A stretch of DNA of 64,000 nt from Hydrogenophilales bacterium 16-64-46 (lineage in GTDB: Bacteria > Pseudomonadota > Gammaproteobacteria > Burkholderiales > Thiobacillaceae), in NCBI GenBank assembly GCA_002281775.1, contig NCGY01000005.1:62001-126000 (forward strand). Direction: 5' to 3'. Numbering within the stretch: position 1 is the first letter of the stretch; every line of letters begins with the position of its first letter. Position numbers and translations under genes: made by a program. The notes beneath the pieces were generated by a model, which made no database searches, was not told where the DNA came from, and saw nothing but the letters and a program-made list of their open reading frames with translations. Of the stretch, positions 1 through 11,157 are shown piece after piece.

Positions 1-311
1 TCGGCGCAATCGACCGTGACCGGACGCTCGGCCAGCACCGCGCCTTCCGGGTCGCCGGTCGTGGTGGTGACACCCAGCCGCATGGTGGCGCGGTAGCGCT
101 TATCCGATTCCAGCAGATAGCCGGAAAATTTGGTGGCTTCGCCGAAACACAGCGGCAGGAGGCCGTCGGCGAAAGGATCCAGGGTGCCGGTGTGGCCGGC
201 CTTCAGTGCGGCGAGCAGCCACTTGGCTTTTTGCAGCGCCGCATTGGAGCTGATGCCGACGGGTTTGTTCAGCAGCAGGACGCCGTCGACGCGTTGCCGG
301 GTGATCTTCAC
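1..311 (-). CDS. truB: tRNA pseudouridine-55 synthase TruB (N-terminal part)
   Basis: TruB makes pseudouridine 55 in the T-loop of tRNAs. Only about the first 103 residues are in the window; the rest runs off the left edge. The catalytic motif [16 protein letters not shown] is visible and holds the expected nucleophilic Asp. The reading begins at a GTG (309-311) whose last two bases belong to the TGA stop of rbfA, so the two genes are translationally coupled. It is the last gene seen of the minus-strand rimP-nusA-infB-rbfA-truB operon, the usual bacterial order. Confidence 0.93.
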   Translation of the reverse strand, partial: MKITRQRVDGVLLLNKPVGISSNAALQKAKWLLAALKAGHTGTLDPFADGLLPLCFGEATKFSGYLLESDKRYRATMRLGVTTTTGDPEGAVLAERPVTVDCA

Positions 312-709
312 GCGTCCTTGGTGGGCGTGGCAGGCGGGTCTTCCTGAGGGTGTCTGGCATCCTCGGCGATGGCGGTTTCGATCAGTTGGGTGAGCGCCAT
401 GCCGTGCTCGACCGAGCGGTCGTAGACGAACGTGAGTTTGGGGACGACGCGCAGCTGCATGCGATGCGACAACTGTGAACGCAGGAAGCCGCTGGCGCGT
501 TGTAGGCCCTGCAGGCAGGCCGCGTGCTCGGTTTCTCCGCCAAGGGTGGTGAAGTAGACCTTGGCAAATTCCATGTCGCGGTTCACGTCCACTTCGGTGA
601 TGGTGAGCATGCCGACGCGGGGGTCCTTCACCTCCTGGCGGATCAGCTCTGGCAGTTCGCGCTGGATCTGGTCGGCGATACGGCGGGCGCGGGGGAAGTC
701 TTTGGGCAT
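308..709 (-). CDS. rbfA: 30S ribosome-binding factor RbfA
   Basis: RbfA is a single KH-domain protein that binds the 30S subunit during late 16S rRNA maturation and cold adaptation. The frame can be extended upstream to 784, but family similarity begins at [19 protein letters not shown], so the ATG at 707-709 is chosen, giving 133 residues, normal for the family. The motif [19 protein letters not shown] is typical. The gene lies downstream of infB, separated by a hairpin-forming repeat, and overlaps truB by 4 bases. Confidence 0.95.
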   Translation of the reverse strand: MPKDFPRARRIADQIQRELPELIRQEVKDPRVGMLTITEVDVNRDMEFAKVYFTTLGGETEHAACLQGLQRASGFLRSQLSHRMQLRVVPKLTFVYDRSVEHGMALTQLIETAIAEDARHPQEDPPATPTKDA

Positions 710-713
710 GTCA

Positions 714-817
714 GGAGTCAGGATTCGGGATTCAGGGATCAGGGGGACGGTTGTGGAATCAAGGTTGCGCAGTAAACCGCGCACGTCCCTGACCCCTGAA
801 TCCCGACCCCTGGCCCC
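714..817. repeat. Imperfect inverted repeat between infB and rbfA
   Basis: Two 19-base arms (726-744 and 787-805) are reverse complements with a single mismatch; the left arm reads CGGGATTCAGGGATCAGGG. They are separated by a 42-base loop, and similarity continues weakly outward. The element fills almost all of the gap between the infB stop (818) and the rbfA start (709). The sequence style (GGGATTC/AGGG units) resembles dispersed palindromic elements of proteobacterial genomes, though no second copy was noticed in this window. In the mRNA it would form a large stem between infB and rbfA. Confidence 0.75.
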
Positions 818-3547
<2,730 letters not shown>

Positions 3548-3588
3548 GCAATCCTCGTGGCGTGTAGCCTGTTCAACCGGATGGTCGG

Positions 3589-5067
3589 TTAGCCCTGAGC
3601 GAACCAGGGCGCGCGTGCGGCCATGATCAGCTGTTTGGCACGTTCTGCGTCCATCGCAGCCATTTCGGTCAGCTCATCGACTGCCAGTTCGGCCAGATCC
3701 TCGGTGGTGTGTACACCCTTGCTGGCCAGCGTGCGCGCGGTCTCAGCGTCCATGCCTTCCAGTGACAGCAGGTCGCCGGCCGAGGCCTCGACCTGTTCCT
3801 CGCCGACGATGGCGGCGGTGAGCAGGGCGTTGCGGGCGCGGTTGCGCAGCTCGTTGACCAGATTTTCGTCGAAGGCGTCGATCTCGAGCATTTCGTTGAG
3901 CGGCACGTAGGCGACTTCCTCGAGTGTGGAGAAGCCTTCGTCGACCAGAATCTGCGCGACTTCTTCGTCCACGTCGAGCTTGGCGATGAACAGATCGAGC
4001 GTCTTGCGGCTTTCGGTCTGCTGTTTTTCCTCTGCCGTCTCGCGCGACATGATGTTGAGTTCCCAGCCGGTGAGTTCGGATGCGAGGCGCACGTTCTGGC
4101 CGCCGCGGCCGATGGCCATCGCCAGCTGCTCCTCGTCGACCACCACGTCCATGGCGTGCCTGTCTTCATCGACGACGATGGAGCTGACTTCGGCGGGGGC
4201 CAGGGCGTTGATCACGTACTGCGCGGGGTCGGCTGACCAGTGGATGATGTCGACGCGCTCACCGGCGAGTTCGTTGGTCACCGAGGTGACGCGCGAACCT
4301 CTGAGACCGATACAGGTGCCGATGGGGTCGATGCGCGGGTCGTGCGAGACGACGGCGATCTTGGCCCTGAGGCCGGGGTCGCGAGCGGCTGCCTTGATCT
4401 CGAGCAGTCCTTCCTCGATCTCGGGCACTTCCAGCTCGAACAGCTTCATGATGAATTCGGGCGCGGTGCGCGACAGCATCACCTGCGGGCCGCGCGTACC
4501 CCGGTCGATGCGCAGCAGGTAGGCTCGTACACGGTCGCCGACGCGCAGGTTCTCGCGCGGGATCATCTGGTCGCGATGCAGGAAACCCTCGACCCGGCCC
4601 GATTCGATCACCACGTTGCCACGGTCGACGCGCTTAACCACACCATTGACCAGATGCTCCTTGCGCGCGAGGAAGTCCTGGATGATCTGTTCGCGCTCGG
4701 CGTCACGGATTTTCTGCAGGATGACCTGCTTGGCGGCCTGCGCGCCGATGCGGCCGAACTCGACGTTTTCCAGCGGTGCCTCGATGTAGTCGCCCACCTC
4801 GATGTCGGGGTGGGTGTCCTGGGCGTCGATTAGCAGGATCTGGAAGTCTTCGGATTCGAGTTCGGTTTCGGTAACCACCTGCCAGCGGCGGAAGGATTCG
4901 TAATCGCCGGTTTCACGGTCGATGGACACGCGCACGTCCGCTTCTTCCTTGAAGCGCTTTTTGGTGGCCTGCGCGAGTGCCTGCTCCAGCGCCTCGAACA
5001 CCACTTCCTTGTCCACGTTTTTTTCGCGGGCCAGTGCGTCGGCCAGCATCAACATTTCACGACTCAT
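3589..5067 (-). CDS. nusA: Transcription termination/antitermination factor NusA
   Basis: NusA binds RNA polymerase and nascent RNA to modulate pausing, intrinsic termination and rrn antitermination. The 492-residue protein has an N-terminal polymerase-binding domain, an S1 domain (around residues 135-200), tandem KH domains (about 230-345, with [12 protein letters not shown] and [12 protein letters not shown]), and two C-terminal helix-hairpin acidic repeats, as in E. coli. The ATG at 5065-5067 is preceded by a GGAGG-type ribosome binding site. It is the second gene of the operon, 19 bases after rimP. Confidence 0.97.
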   Translation of the reverse strand: MSREMLMLADALAREKNVDKEVVFEALEQALAQATKKRFKEEADVRVSIDRETGDYESFRRWQVVTETELESEDFQILLIDAQDTHPDIEVGDYIEAPLENVEFGRIGAQAAKQVILQKIRDAEREQIIQDFLARKEHLVNGVVKRVDRGNVVIESGRVEGFLHRDQMIPRENLRVGDRVRAYLLRIDRGTRGPQVMLSRTAPEFIMKLFELEVPEIEEGLLEIKAAARDPGLRAKIAVVSHDPRIDPIGTCIGLRGSRVTSVTNELAGERVDIIHWSADPAQYVINALAPAEVSSIVVDEDRHAMDVVVDEEQLAMAIGRGGQNVRLASELTGWELNIMSRETAEEKQQTESRKTLDLFIAKLDVDEEVAQILVDEGFSTLEEVAYVPLNEMLEIDAFDENLVNELRNRARNALLTAAIVGEEQVEASAGDLLSLEGMDAETARTLASKGVHTTEDLAELAVDELTEMAAMDAERAKQLIMAARAPWFAQG

Positions 5068-5086
5068 AAATCCTCCAGTCTCTCGC

Positions 5087-5515
5087 CTAAACCGCGGGTT
5101 TCAGGCGGGCACTGTCCACGTTTCTCAAATCCACCGATACATCCCTGCCGTCGATCGTCAGCCGGATCGTGTCGTCCTCCAGTCCGACCAGCTGGCCCAC
5201 CAGCTTGCGGCGGTTGTCCAGTGGTACACGCAGTTTCAGCGTCACCATTTCACCGGCAAAGCGCACATAATCCTGCGGTTTGACCAGCGGGCGGTCGAGT
5301 CCGGGGGACGAAACCTCCAGCCGGTCGTATTCGATGTTTTCGACCGTGAACAAATGGGTCAGGTGATTGCTCACCGCGACGCAGTCTTCTATGGTGATCC
5401 CGTCGGACTTGTCGATGAAAATCCGCATCAGCCCGCGCCCGGCACGTTCGACCATCACCAGCTCGTAACCGAGTCCGGCAAGCACAGGCTCCAGTCGGGC
5501 ATTCAAATCCATCAT
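5087..5515 (-). CDS. rimP: Ribosome maturation factor RimP
   Basis: RimP assists early assembly of the 30S subunit. The open frame reaches 5578, but the extension runs through a terminator-like hairpin. The start is therefore placed at the first ATG of a double ATG (5510-5515), giving [19 protein letters not shown] and 142 residues. Family features include [18 protein letters not shown] and [11 protein letters not shown]. It is the first gene of the rimP-nusA-infB-rbfA-truB operon. Confidence 0.94.
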   Translation of the reverse strand: MMDLNARLEPVLAGLGYELVMVERAGRGLMRIFIDKSDGITIEDCVAVSNHLTHLFTVENIEYDRLEVSSPGLDRPLVKPQDYVRFAGEMVTLKLRVPLDNRRKLVGQLVGLEDDTIRLTIDGRDVSVDLRNVDSARLKPAV

Positions 5516-5546
5516 TGCGCGCGGGACACTCCCAAGGACACCACAA

Positions 5547-5574
5547 ATAAAAAATGGGCACAACGCCCATTTGT
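5547..5574 (-). terminator. Intrinsic terminator after tRNA-Leu / in the rimP leader
   Basis: On the minus strand the sequence AAATGGGC-GTTGT-GCCCATTT is followed by a run of T, a classic Rho-independent terminator. It lies about 58 bases downstream of tRNA-Leu, so it should end the uvrC-pgsA-tRNA transcript, and only about 32 bases upstream of the rimP start. If the rimP promoter is the TATAAT just upstream, the same hairpin sits in the rimP leader and could act as an attenuator. Confidence 0.75.
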
Positions 5575-5593
5575 TCAAGAATCAAGCGGCCGG

Positions 5594-5622
5594 ATTATAT
5601 ACCGGCAAGCGCAGACAGGAAA
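5594..5622 (-). promoter_or_regulatory. Candidate promoter of the rimP operon
   Basis: A perfect TATAAT lies on the minus strand at 5594-5599, between tRNA-Leu and the terminator hairpin. The matching -35 region 17 bases upstream (TTTCCT) is a poor match to TTGACA. The TATAAT is also the loop of a short GCCGG/CCGGC inverted repeat. The promoter call is an inference from position and the -10 match alone. Confidence 0.4.
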
Positions 5623-5631
5623 GAGAAAGTA

Positions 5632-5718
5632 TGGTGCCCGGAACCGGAATCGAACCGGTACGCCATCGCTGGCGAGGGATTTTAAGTCCCTTGTGTCTAC
5701 CAATTTCACCATCCGGGC
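5632..5718 (-). tRNA. leuZ: tRNA-Leu (TAA)
   Basis: An 87-base minus-strand gene with encoded CCA (TGG at 5632-5634 on plus), a seven-base acceptor stem starting GCCCGGA, the long variable arm of class II tRNAs, the T-loop GGTTCGATTCC, and anticodon loop CTTAAAA giving anticodon TAA (5682-5684). It is the last of three tRNAs after pgsA, the order Gly-Cys-Leu seen in E. coli glyW-cysT-leuZ. Confidence 0.96.
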
Positions 5719-5739
5719 AAAGCGGACAGCAAAGGGGTC

Positions 5740-5813
5740 TGGAGGCGCGGGCCGGAGTCGAACCGACCTACACGGATTTGCAATCCGGTGCATAACCGCT
5801 TTGCTACCGCGCC
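5740..5813 (-). tRNA. cysT: tRNA-Cys (GCA)
   Basis: A 74-base minus-strand gene with encoded CCA, acceptor stem beginning GGCGCGG, T-loop GGTTCGACTCC and anticodon loop TTGCAAA (anticodon GCA at 5779-5781). It lies between tRNA-Gly and tRNA-Leu, matching the conserved pgsA-Gly-Cys-Leu order. Confidence 0.96.
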
Positions 5814-5880
5814 GTGAAGGGCAAAGCCACAACAGCTTAAGCGAAAAGGGGAAAACGGTTGACCGTTTTCCCCGGAATTC

Positions 5881-5956
5881 TGGAGCGGGAAAGGAGGTTC
5901 GAACTCCCGACCTCAACCTTGGCAAGGTTGCGCTCTACCAGCTGAGCTATTCCCGC
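5881..5956 (-). tRNA. glyW: tRNA-Gly (GCC)
   Basis: A 76-base minus-strand gene with encoded CCA, acceptor stem GCGGGAA, D-arm AGCTCAGCTGGTAGAGC, anticodon loop TTGCCAA (anticodon GCC at 5921-5923) and T-loop AGTTCGAACCT. It starts 49 bases downstream of the pgsA stop and is probably cotranscribed with it. Confidence 0.97.
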
Positions 5957-6005
5957 GTTGAAGGCTGCGCATTATGGTGATTCGGTTTTTTTCTGTCAAC
6001 ACCCC

Positions 6006-6575
6006 TCATGTGCTTTTTTGCAGTGCGCGTGCCGCCATCACCAGGTAGTAGGCCATGGAGATGAGGGTGAGCAGGGCGGCGATCCAGATGAGGATCTCGC
6101 CGATGAGGGCGACAGGCAGACCCGCGACCGGTGTCCAATAGAGCAGCAGGACGATGGCGACCATCTGTGCCGTGGTTTTCAGCTTGCCGACGAAGGACAC
6201 CGCGACGCTGGCCGACTTGCCGGCCTTGGCCATCCATTCGCGCAAGGCGGAGATGGTGATTTCACGGCCGATGATGATGAGGCCGATGAGCGGAGCCACG
6301 CGGTCGAGGTCGATCAGAACGATGAGTGCGGCGGCGACCATGAGCTTGTCGGCGACGGGGTCGAGAAAGGCGCCGAAGGCCGAGGTCTGGCCGAGCGCGC
6401 GGGCGAGGTAGCCGTCGAACCAGTCAGTGAGCGCGGCAACCCCGAAAAACGAGGCGGCGAGGAGGTCGGCCTCGACTGGCGTGACCCAGCCGTCGGGCAG
6501 GTAGAACACGCCTGCCATCAGCGGGATGAAAAGAATACGCAGCCAGGTGAGCAGGTTGGGGAGGTTGAGTGGCAT
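6006..6575 (-). CDS. pgsA: CDP-diacylglycerol-glycerol-3-phosphate 3-phosphatidyltransferase
   Basis: PgsA makes phosphatidylglycerophosphate, the committed step to phosphatidylglycerol and cardiolipin, at the inner membrane. The 189-residue protein has four or more hydrophobic segments and the CDP-alcohol phosphotransferase signature DGYLAR...G...D...D (in DWFDGYLARALG and FGAFLDPVADKL). Its ATG shares a base with the uvrC stop (TAATG, 6573-6577), so the two are coupled, as in the E. coli uvrC-pgsA arrangement. Confidence 0.95.
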   Translation of the reverse strand: MPLNLPNLLTWLRILFIPLMAGVFYLPDGWVTPVEADLLAASFFGVAALTDWFDGYLARALGQTSAFGAFLDPVADKLMVAAALIVLIDLDRVAPLIGLIIIGREITISALREWMAKAGKSASVAVSFVGKLKTTAQMVAIVLLLYWTPVAGLPVALIGEILIWIAALLTLISMAYYLVMAARALQKST

Positions 6576-8371
6576 TAGTGCAGGGCGGCGTAGAGGGTTT
6601 CCGCCAATTCTCGGCTGATACCGTTCACCGAGGCAAGCGCGTCGACGCCGGCGTCCCTCACGCCCTGCAGTCCGCCGAAGTGTTCCAGCAGCTGTTTGCG
6701 CCGTCTGGGGCCGATGCCGGGGATATCTTCCAGCGTCGACTGCATCCGCACCTTGCCGCGCTTGGCGCGGTGGCCGGTGATGGCGAAGCGGTGCGCCTCG
6801 TCGCGCACCTGCTGGATGAGGTGGAAGCCTGGGTGGTCCTTGGCGAGTTTCAGTTCGCGGCCGTCGGCAAAGATCAGGGTTTCGAGACCCGGCTTGCGTG
6901 ATTCGCCCTTGGCGACGCCGAGCAGTAGCACGTCGGAGAGACCGAGTTCGGCCATGGCCTCTACTGCGCTGGATATCTGTCCCTTGCCACCGTCGATCAG
7001 CAGCAGGTCGGGCAGCACGCCGTTTTCTTCTACGCTTTTGTGGAAGCGCTTGGTGAGCGCGGCGCGCATCGCGGCGTAGTCATCGCCGGGGGTGATGCCA
7101 GTAATGTTGTAGCGGCGGTAGTCGGCTTTTTTCAGGTCGTCGCCTTCGTAGACCACGTTCGAGGCGATGGTCGCCTCGCCCATCGTGTGCGAAATGTCGA
7201 AGCATTCAATGCGTTTCAGCGCGGGCAGGTCAAGTGTGTCGGCCAGCGCGGCAAGTCGCTGCGTCTGGTGGGCGCGTTCGCTGCTGCGGCGTTCGGCCGA
7301 CAGCCGGGCGTTGGCCAGTGCCATGGTGAGCCAGACACGGCGCTGCGCGGTGACGCGGTGCAGCACGCTGATTTTCTTCTGCGCCAGGTCGGACAGCAGC
7401 GTTTCCAGCGCGCCGGTTTTGATGGCCTCGCTGATGAGGAGGTGCGGCGGGATCGGATGACCGAGATAGTGCTGGGCGATGAAGGCTTCCAGCGCTTCGG
7501 TCAGCGTGGCCCCTTCGCCATGCTGGGGATAGAAGCTGCGGTCGCCGAGATGCCGCCCACCGCGGATCATGGTGAGGTTGACCGCGATCACGCCGCCGGC
7601 TTCGGCCACCGCCACCACGTCGGCGTCAGCTTCGCTGCCGGTAGTATCGACGAATTGCTTCTCACGCACCGTCGCCAGCATGCGCAGGCGGTCGCGCAGG
7701 AAAGCGGCAGTCTCGAAATCGAGTTGTTCAGCGGCCGCGTTCATCTGCGCGGTGATCGTTTCGGTCAGCGCGCTGGCCTCGCCGCGCAGCAGTTGGGCTG
7801 CTTCGGCAACGTCACGGGCGTAGGCGTCGGGGGCGATGGCGTCCACGCAGGGGGCGGTGCAGCGCCGGATCTGGTGCAGCAGGCAGGGACGAGAACGGTT
7901 GGCGAACACAGTGTCCTCGCAACTGCGCAGCTGGAAGACTTTCTGCAGCAGCTGGATGCTTTCACGCACTGCGTAACTGTTGGGGTAGGGGCCGAACGCC
8001 TGGTCGGTCTTCTTCGGCGTGCCGCGAAAATACGCCAGGCGTGGATAGCGGTGGCCGGTGAGCAGCAGATAGGGATAGGACTTGTCGTCGCGGAAGAGAA
8101 TATTGAAGCGCGGCTTCAACCCCTTGATGAGGTTGTTTTCCAGCAGCAGCGCCTCGGCTTCGGTGCGCGTGATGGTGGTGTCGATGCGCGCCACCGATTT
8201 CAGCATCAGCCGGATGCGCGGGCTCTGGTCATTTTTCTGGAAATAGCTCGAGACGCGCTTTTTGAGGTCCTTGGCCTTGCCGACGTAGAGGACGGCATCG
8301 CTAGCGTCGATCATGCGATAGACGCCGGGCAGGGTGGGCAGCGAGGCGAGGAATTCCCGGGTGATGCTCAC
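6575..8371 (-). CDS. uvrC: Excinuclease ABC subunit C
   Basis: UvrC makes the dual incisions of nucleotide excision repair after UvrAB damage recognition. The open frame reaches 8653, but the family begins at SITREFLASLPTLPGVYRM, preceded by GTG at 8369-8371; this gives 598 residues, the normal length. Visible parts are the N-terminal GIY-YIG nuclease (PGVYRM...LYVGKAKDLKKRV), a UVR motif near the middle, the RNase H-like second nuclease, and C-terminal helix-hairpin-helix motifs (LEDIPGIGPRRRKQLLEHFG). Confidence 0.96.
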   Translation of the reverse strand: MSITREFLASLPTLPGVYRMIDASDAVLYVGKAKDLKKRVSSYFQKNDQSPRIRLMLKSVARIDTTITRTEAEALLLENNLIKGLKPRFNILFRDDKSYPYLLLTGHRYPRLAYFRGTPKKTDQAFGPYPNSYAVRESIQLLQKVFQLRSCEDTVFANRSRPCLLHQIRRCTAPCVDAIAPDAYARDVAEAAQLLRGEASALTETITAQMNAAAEQLDFETAAFLRDRLRMLATVREKQFVDTTGSEADADVVAVAEAGGVIAVNLTMIRGGRHLGDRSFYPQHGEGATLTEALEAFIAQHYLGHPIPPHLLISEAIKTGALETLLSDLAQKKISVLHRVTAQRRVWLTMALANARLSAERRSSERAHQTQRLAALADTLDLPALKRIECFDISHTMGEATIASNVVYEGDDLKKADYRRYNITGITPGDDYAAMRAALTKRFHKSVEENGVLPDLLLIDGGKGQISSAVEAMAELGLSDVLLLGVAKGESRKPGLETLIFADGRELKLAKDHPGFHLIQQVRDEAHRFAITGHRAKRGKVRMQSTLEDIPGIGPRRRKQLLEHFGGLQGVRDAGVDALASVNGISRELAETLYAALH

Positions 8372-8384
8372 GTGCGGGGCCGAC

Positions 8385-8570
8385 TCATGCTTCGTCGAGC
8401 AATTTTCCGGCAATCGCCCAGTTCTCGTCCGGCAGTTCCTCGAATGCGATGTAGGTGTACGACGCCGGCTTGCCGGCGTGACGTTCCAGCGTCGCCGTGA
8501 TTTCCTCGGCGACTTTCTGTTTCTGTTCGCGGGTGAGCGTGCCGGCGAGCTTGATAGTGACGACGGGCAT
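8385..8570 (-). CDS. 4-oxalocrotonate tautomerase-family protein
   Basis: A 61-residue protein beginning MPVVTIKLAGTLTREQKQ. The Pro directly after the initiator Met is the catalytic base of this superfamily, and the length matches the small single-domain tautomerases. The substrate cannot be told from sequence. It lies 13 bases upstream of uvrC and starts one base after the stop of the uracil-DNA glycosylase gene, so it is inside the repair operon although no repair role is known for the family. Confidence 0.88.
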   Translation of the reverse strand: MPVVTIKLAGTLTREQKQKVAEEITATLERHAGKPASYTYIAFEELPDENWAIAGKLLDEA

Positions 8571-8571
8571 G

Positions 8572-9201
8572 TCAGGTCTCCTGTATCTGGCGGAACACGG
8601 CTTCGAACATTTCGGGCGTGAGCCGCCGCGTCTGCGTGTTGTAACGCGAACAATGATAACTGCTGACCAGCCGACGGCCGTCAGGCAGGCGGTGGTCGCT
8701 GCCGTGTGCAAAGGGGGCGTCCTTGAGCTTGAGAGCGAGTGCCCGCAGCACGGCCTCGTGCGCGATCCGGCCCAGCGCCAGGATCGTGGCCTCGTCAGGG
8801 AGCGCGGCGAGTTCGGCGGCAAGGAAGCCATTGCAGGCGCGGATTTCCGCTGGTTCGGGTTTGTTGGCAGGCGGCAGGCATTTCACCGCGTTGGTGATGC
8901 GGCAGCCGGTGAGGGTCAGGCCATCGTCGGCAGCCACCGATTCCGCTGCACTGGCGTAGCCGAATTTATGCAGGGTGGCATACAGCAGCACGCCGGCGTA
9001 ATCGCCCGTAAAGGGTCGTCCGCTGCGGTTGGCCCCATGCATCCCGGGGGCGAGGCCGACGATGAGGAGCCCGGGCGCGGTGTCGCCGAACGGCGGGACG
9101 GGCCGGGCGTGGTAGTCGGGGTGCTTGGCGCGGACATCATCGAGGAATCCTGCAAGACGGGGACAGGCGCGACAATCGAGGTCAAAGGGTGTGTCGGTCA
9201 T
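8572..9201 (-). CDS. Uracil-DNA glycosylase family 5 (UDGb-like)
   Basis: This 209-residue protein resembles the Fe-S uracil-DNA glycosylases that excise uracil and other deaminated bases. Seen directly: an N-terminal CRACPRL segment and a later NAVKCLPP cysteine (cluster ligands), motif GLAPGMHGANRSGRPFTGDY, and the C-terminal HCSRYNTQTRRLT motif. Motif 1 lacks the Asp of families 1 and 4, as expected for UDGb. It heads a compact operon with the tautomerase, uvrC and pgsA. Confidence 0.88.
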   Translation of the reverse strand: MTDTPFDLDCRACPRLAGFLDDVRAKHPDYHARPVPPFGDTAPGLLIVGLAPGMHGANRSGRPFTGDYAGVLLYATLHKFGYASAAESVAADDGLTLTGCRITNAVKCLPPANKPEPAEIRACNGFLAAELAALPDEATILALGRIAHEAVLRALALKLKDAPFAHGSDHRLPDGRRLVSSYHCSRYNTQTRRLTPEMFEAVFRQIQET

Positions 9202-9204
9202 GGC

Positions 9205-9234
9205 AATAAAAAACGCCCCACATGGGGGCGTTCA
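9205..9234 (-). terminator. Intrinsic terminator of bfr
   Basis: On the minus strand AACGCCCCC-ATG-TGGGGCGTT is followed by a run of T, 15 bases beyond the bacterioferritin stop. The T-run reaches the start codon region of the UDG gene (9199-9201). Confidence 0.85.
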
Positions 9235-9250
9235 TTGTAAGCGTGACGGC

Positions 9251-9730
9251 TCAGCCTTCAATGGGGCCGGCAGCCGTCTGCATGTAGTTCTGTTCGCCCA
9301 TGCGCTTGACGAGGTCGAGCTGGGTTTCCAGATAGTCGATGTGTTCCTCGGTGTCGGCCTGGATGCCGGTGAGGATCTCGCGCGAGACATAGTCCTTGAC
9401 CGATTCGCAGTGGGCGATGGCTTCGGTGTAGAGCGCTCGGCCGGTCAGTTCGAGCTTGAGGTCGCAGCCAAGGCACTCGACGACGTTCTCGCCGATCATC
9501 AGCTTGTTCAGGTCCTGCAGGTTGGGCAGGCCTTCGAGGAAGAGGATGCGTTCGATCAGCTTGTCGGCGTGGTGCATTTCCTCGATGGACTCGTCGTATT
9601 CATGTTTGCCAAGGGCTGCAAGGCCCCAGTTCTTGTACATGCGGGCGTGGAGGAAATACTGGTTGATTGCGGTGAGCTCGACCGTGAGGGCCTTGTTCAG
9701 ATACTGGATGACTTTCTTGTCGCCTTTCAT
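9251..9730 (-). CDS. bfr: Bacterioferritin
   Basis: Bacterioferritin is a 24-mer haem-containing iron-storage cage with ferroxidase activity. The 159-residue four-helix protein begins [20 protein letters not shown] and carries the diiron ligands (Glu in [12 protein letters not shown], ExxH in EEMHHADKL, later Glu in [10 protein letters not shown] and EEH) and Met52 in EEMHHAD for haem. It has its own terminator and a good Shine-Dalgarno. Its neighbour 207 bases upstream is the reductase partner bfd. Confidence 0.96.
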   Translation of the reverse strand: MKGDKKVIQYLNKALTVELTAINQYFLHARMYKNWGLAALGKHEYDESIEEMHHADKLIERILFLEGLPNLQDLNKLMIGENVVECLGCDLKLELTGRALYTEAIAHCESVKDYVSREILTGIQADTEEHIDYLETQLDLVKRMGEQNYMQTAAGPIEG

Positions 9731-9937
9731 GGCTCTCTCCTGGAGTGATGAGGGAGCCCGGGTGCCGTTGGCTGACTGTCTTGACTGGCTAGTTGGCGGA
9801 CGGGCTGCCCGTCATTCTAGGGCAACATCCGTGCAAAGCAAGCAACGACGCGGGTTTCGCGAGCGCGAGTGAAAATGAGAATGAAGATTTTTACGCTTGG
9901 TCGGACAGTTTGCCTGACCAGCGGAGGTGTTGCCGAA

Positions 9938-10150
9938 TCAGGCGGCCGCCATCAGCGGGTGACAGGCCTGTTCTGCGCGGGCGCACTGGCGCGCTTCACG
10001 CAGAACCTCTTTTGCACATTTGCCGCACTTGCCGCACTGGGTTGCCACGCCCAGCCGCTCGCCAAGCTGGCGCACGGTGCAGACGCCTTCCTCGCGGACC
10101 ACGCGATGGATGTCCGAATCGGTAACGTTATGGCACAGGCAGACGTACAT
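9938..10150 (-). CDS. bfd: Bacterioferritin-associated ferredoxin
   Basis: Bfd is a small [2Fe-2S] protein that reduces the iron core of bacterioferritin and so releases stored iron. The frame extends to 10213, but the family begins MYVCLCHNVTDSDI, so the ATG at 10148-10150 is used, giving 70 residues. The four cluster cysteines are seen as CLC and CGKCGKC. A Fur-box-like sequence lies 48 bases upstream, fitting iron-starvation induction. Confidence 0.94.
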   Translation of the reverse strand: MYVCLCHNVTDSDIHRVVREEGVCTVRQLGERLGVATQCGKCGKCAKEVLREARQCARAEQACHPLMAAA

Positions 10151-10197
10151 GGTGCGAGCCTCAGGTGAATCTCCGATGCGAGTCATCATGCAGCAAA

Positions 10198-10212
10198 TGA
10201 GAATAATTGTCA
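10198..10212 (-). promoter_or_regulatory. Fur-box-like operator upstream of bfd
   Basis: TGAGAATAATTGTCA matches the 7-1-7 Fur consensus TGATAATNATTATCA at all but two positions. It is placed where a bfd promoter would be. Known biology: bfd is Fur-repressed in several proteobacteria. Binding here is inferred. Confidence 0.6.
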
Positions 10213-10327
10213 ATCATGTTCGTAATGCGCGACATATTCAATTACCAGGGCGGGGACCGTGCTCAAGGCACGCAGGTTTGAACCGATACAGCGGATATGG
10301 TGATAACCGCCCAAAACAGGTCAAACA

Positions 10328-11152
10328 ATGATGGATAACCCGACCACGCTGGCAGGCTGGATTGCCTTGTTCAGCCAGGCCGAACTGCCGGTGCTCAAGT
10401 CCAGCGCGAGAGCGCTCGAGCGGCTGCGCAGTGACGAGTCTGCACTGAATGCGCGGGCGGTGGCCGGCGTCGTGACCGACGATCCGCTGATGACCGTGAA
10501 ATTACTGCGCTACATGCAGCAGCGCAAGCGCGCCCATCAGCAGGTCGAACTGATCGACGTGAAGCAGACGCTGCTGATGATGGGGATGGACACATTCTTC
10601 CGTGACGTGCCGGCCCAGCCGAATGTGGAAGACCTGCTGCACGGCCACATGGATGCCTTGGTTCATCTGCTGCGCACGGTCAGGCGGGCGCAGCGTTCAG
10701 CGCATTACGCCTTTGACTGGGCCTTGCGCCTGCACGATCTCCATGCCGAAGAGGTGCAGGCTTCGGCTTTGCTGACGCATTCGGCCGAAATGCTGATGTG
10801 GTGTTTCAACCCCGGGCCCATGCTCGAAATCCACCGTCGTCAGCAGGCCGACCCGGCTTTACGCAGCGCGGAGGTGCAGAAGCAGGTGCTTGGGTTTACC
10901 GGGGCGGAGTTGCAACGACAACTGGCCGTCGAGTGGCGTCTGCCGGCCTTGTTGCTCGATCTTTTCGATCCGGCCGAGGCCCGCTCGACCCGGGTACGCA
11001 ACGTGATGCTGGCCGTGAGCCTCGCGCGTCACTCGGCGACGGGATGGGATGATGCCGCGCTGCCGGACGATTACCTTGCAATCGCTGAGCTGCTGCGCAT
11101 GGAACCCGACCGGGTACGCGCCCTGGTCATGCACGCAGCCGACACGCCCTGA
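10328..11152 (+). CDS. HDOD-domain signalling protein
   Basis: A 274-residue soluble protein recognised as an HDOD-type (HD-related output domain) protein: AELPVLKSSARALERL and TDDPLMTVKLLRYM at the start, VKQTLLMMGMDTFF (the LLG-like helix), and ALLTHSAEMLMWCF later. HDOD proteins lack the metal-binding HD pair and act as signalling scaffolds. No receiver or GGDEF domain is fused. It is transcribed alone and converges on the MinD-like gene. Its specific role is unknown. Confidence 0.82.
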   Translation: MMDNPTTLAGWIALFSQAELPVLKSSARALERLRSDESALNARAVAGVVTDDPLMTVKLLRYMQQRKRAHQQVELIDVKQTLLMMGMDTFFRDVPAQPNVEDLLHGHMDALVHLLRTVRRAQRSAHYAFDWALRLHDLHAEEVQASALLTHSAEMLMWCFNPGPMLEIHRRQQADPALRSAEVQKQVLGFTGAELQRQLAVEWRLPALLLDLFDPAEARSTRVRNVMLAVSLARHSATGWDDAALPDDYLAIAELLRMEPDRVRALVMHAADTP

Positions 11153-11157
11153 TACGC

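Noticed and set aside
9731..9937. GAAAATGAGAATGAAG in the bfr upstream region as a second Fur box
   Set aside because: Only one half-site matches the consensus; the other half does not.
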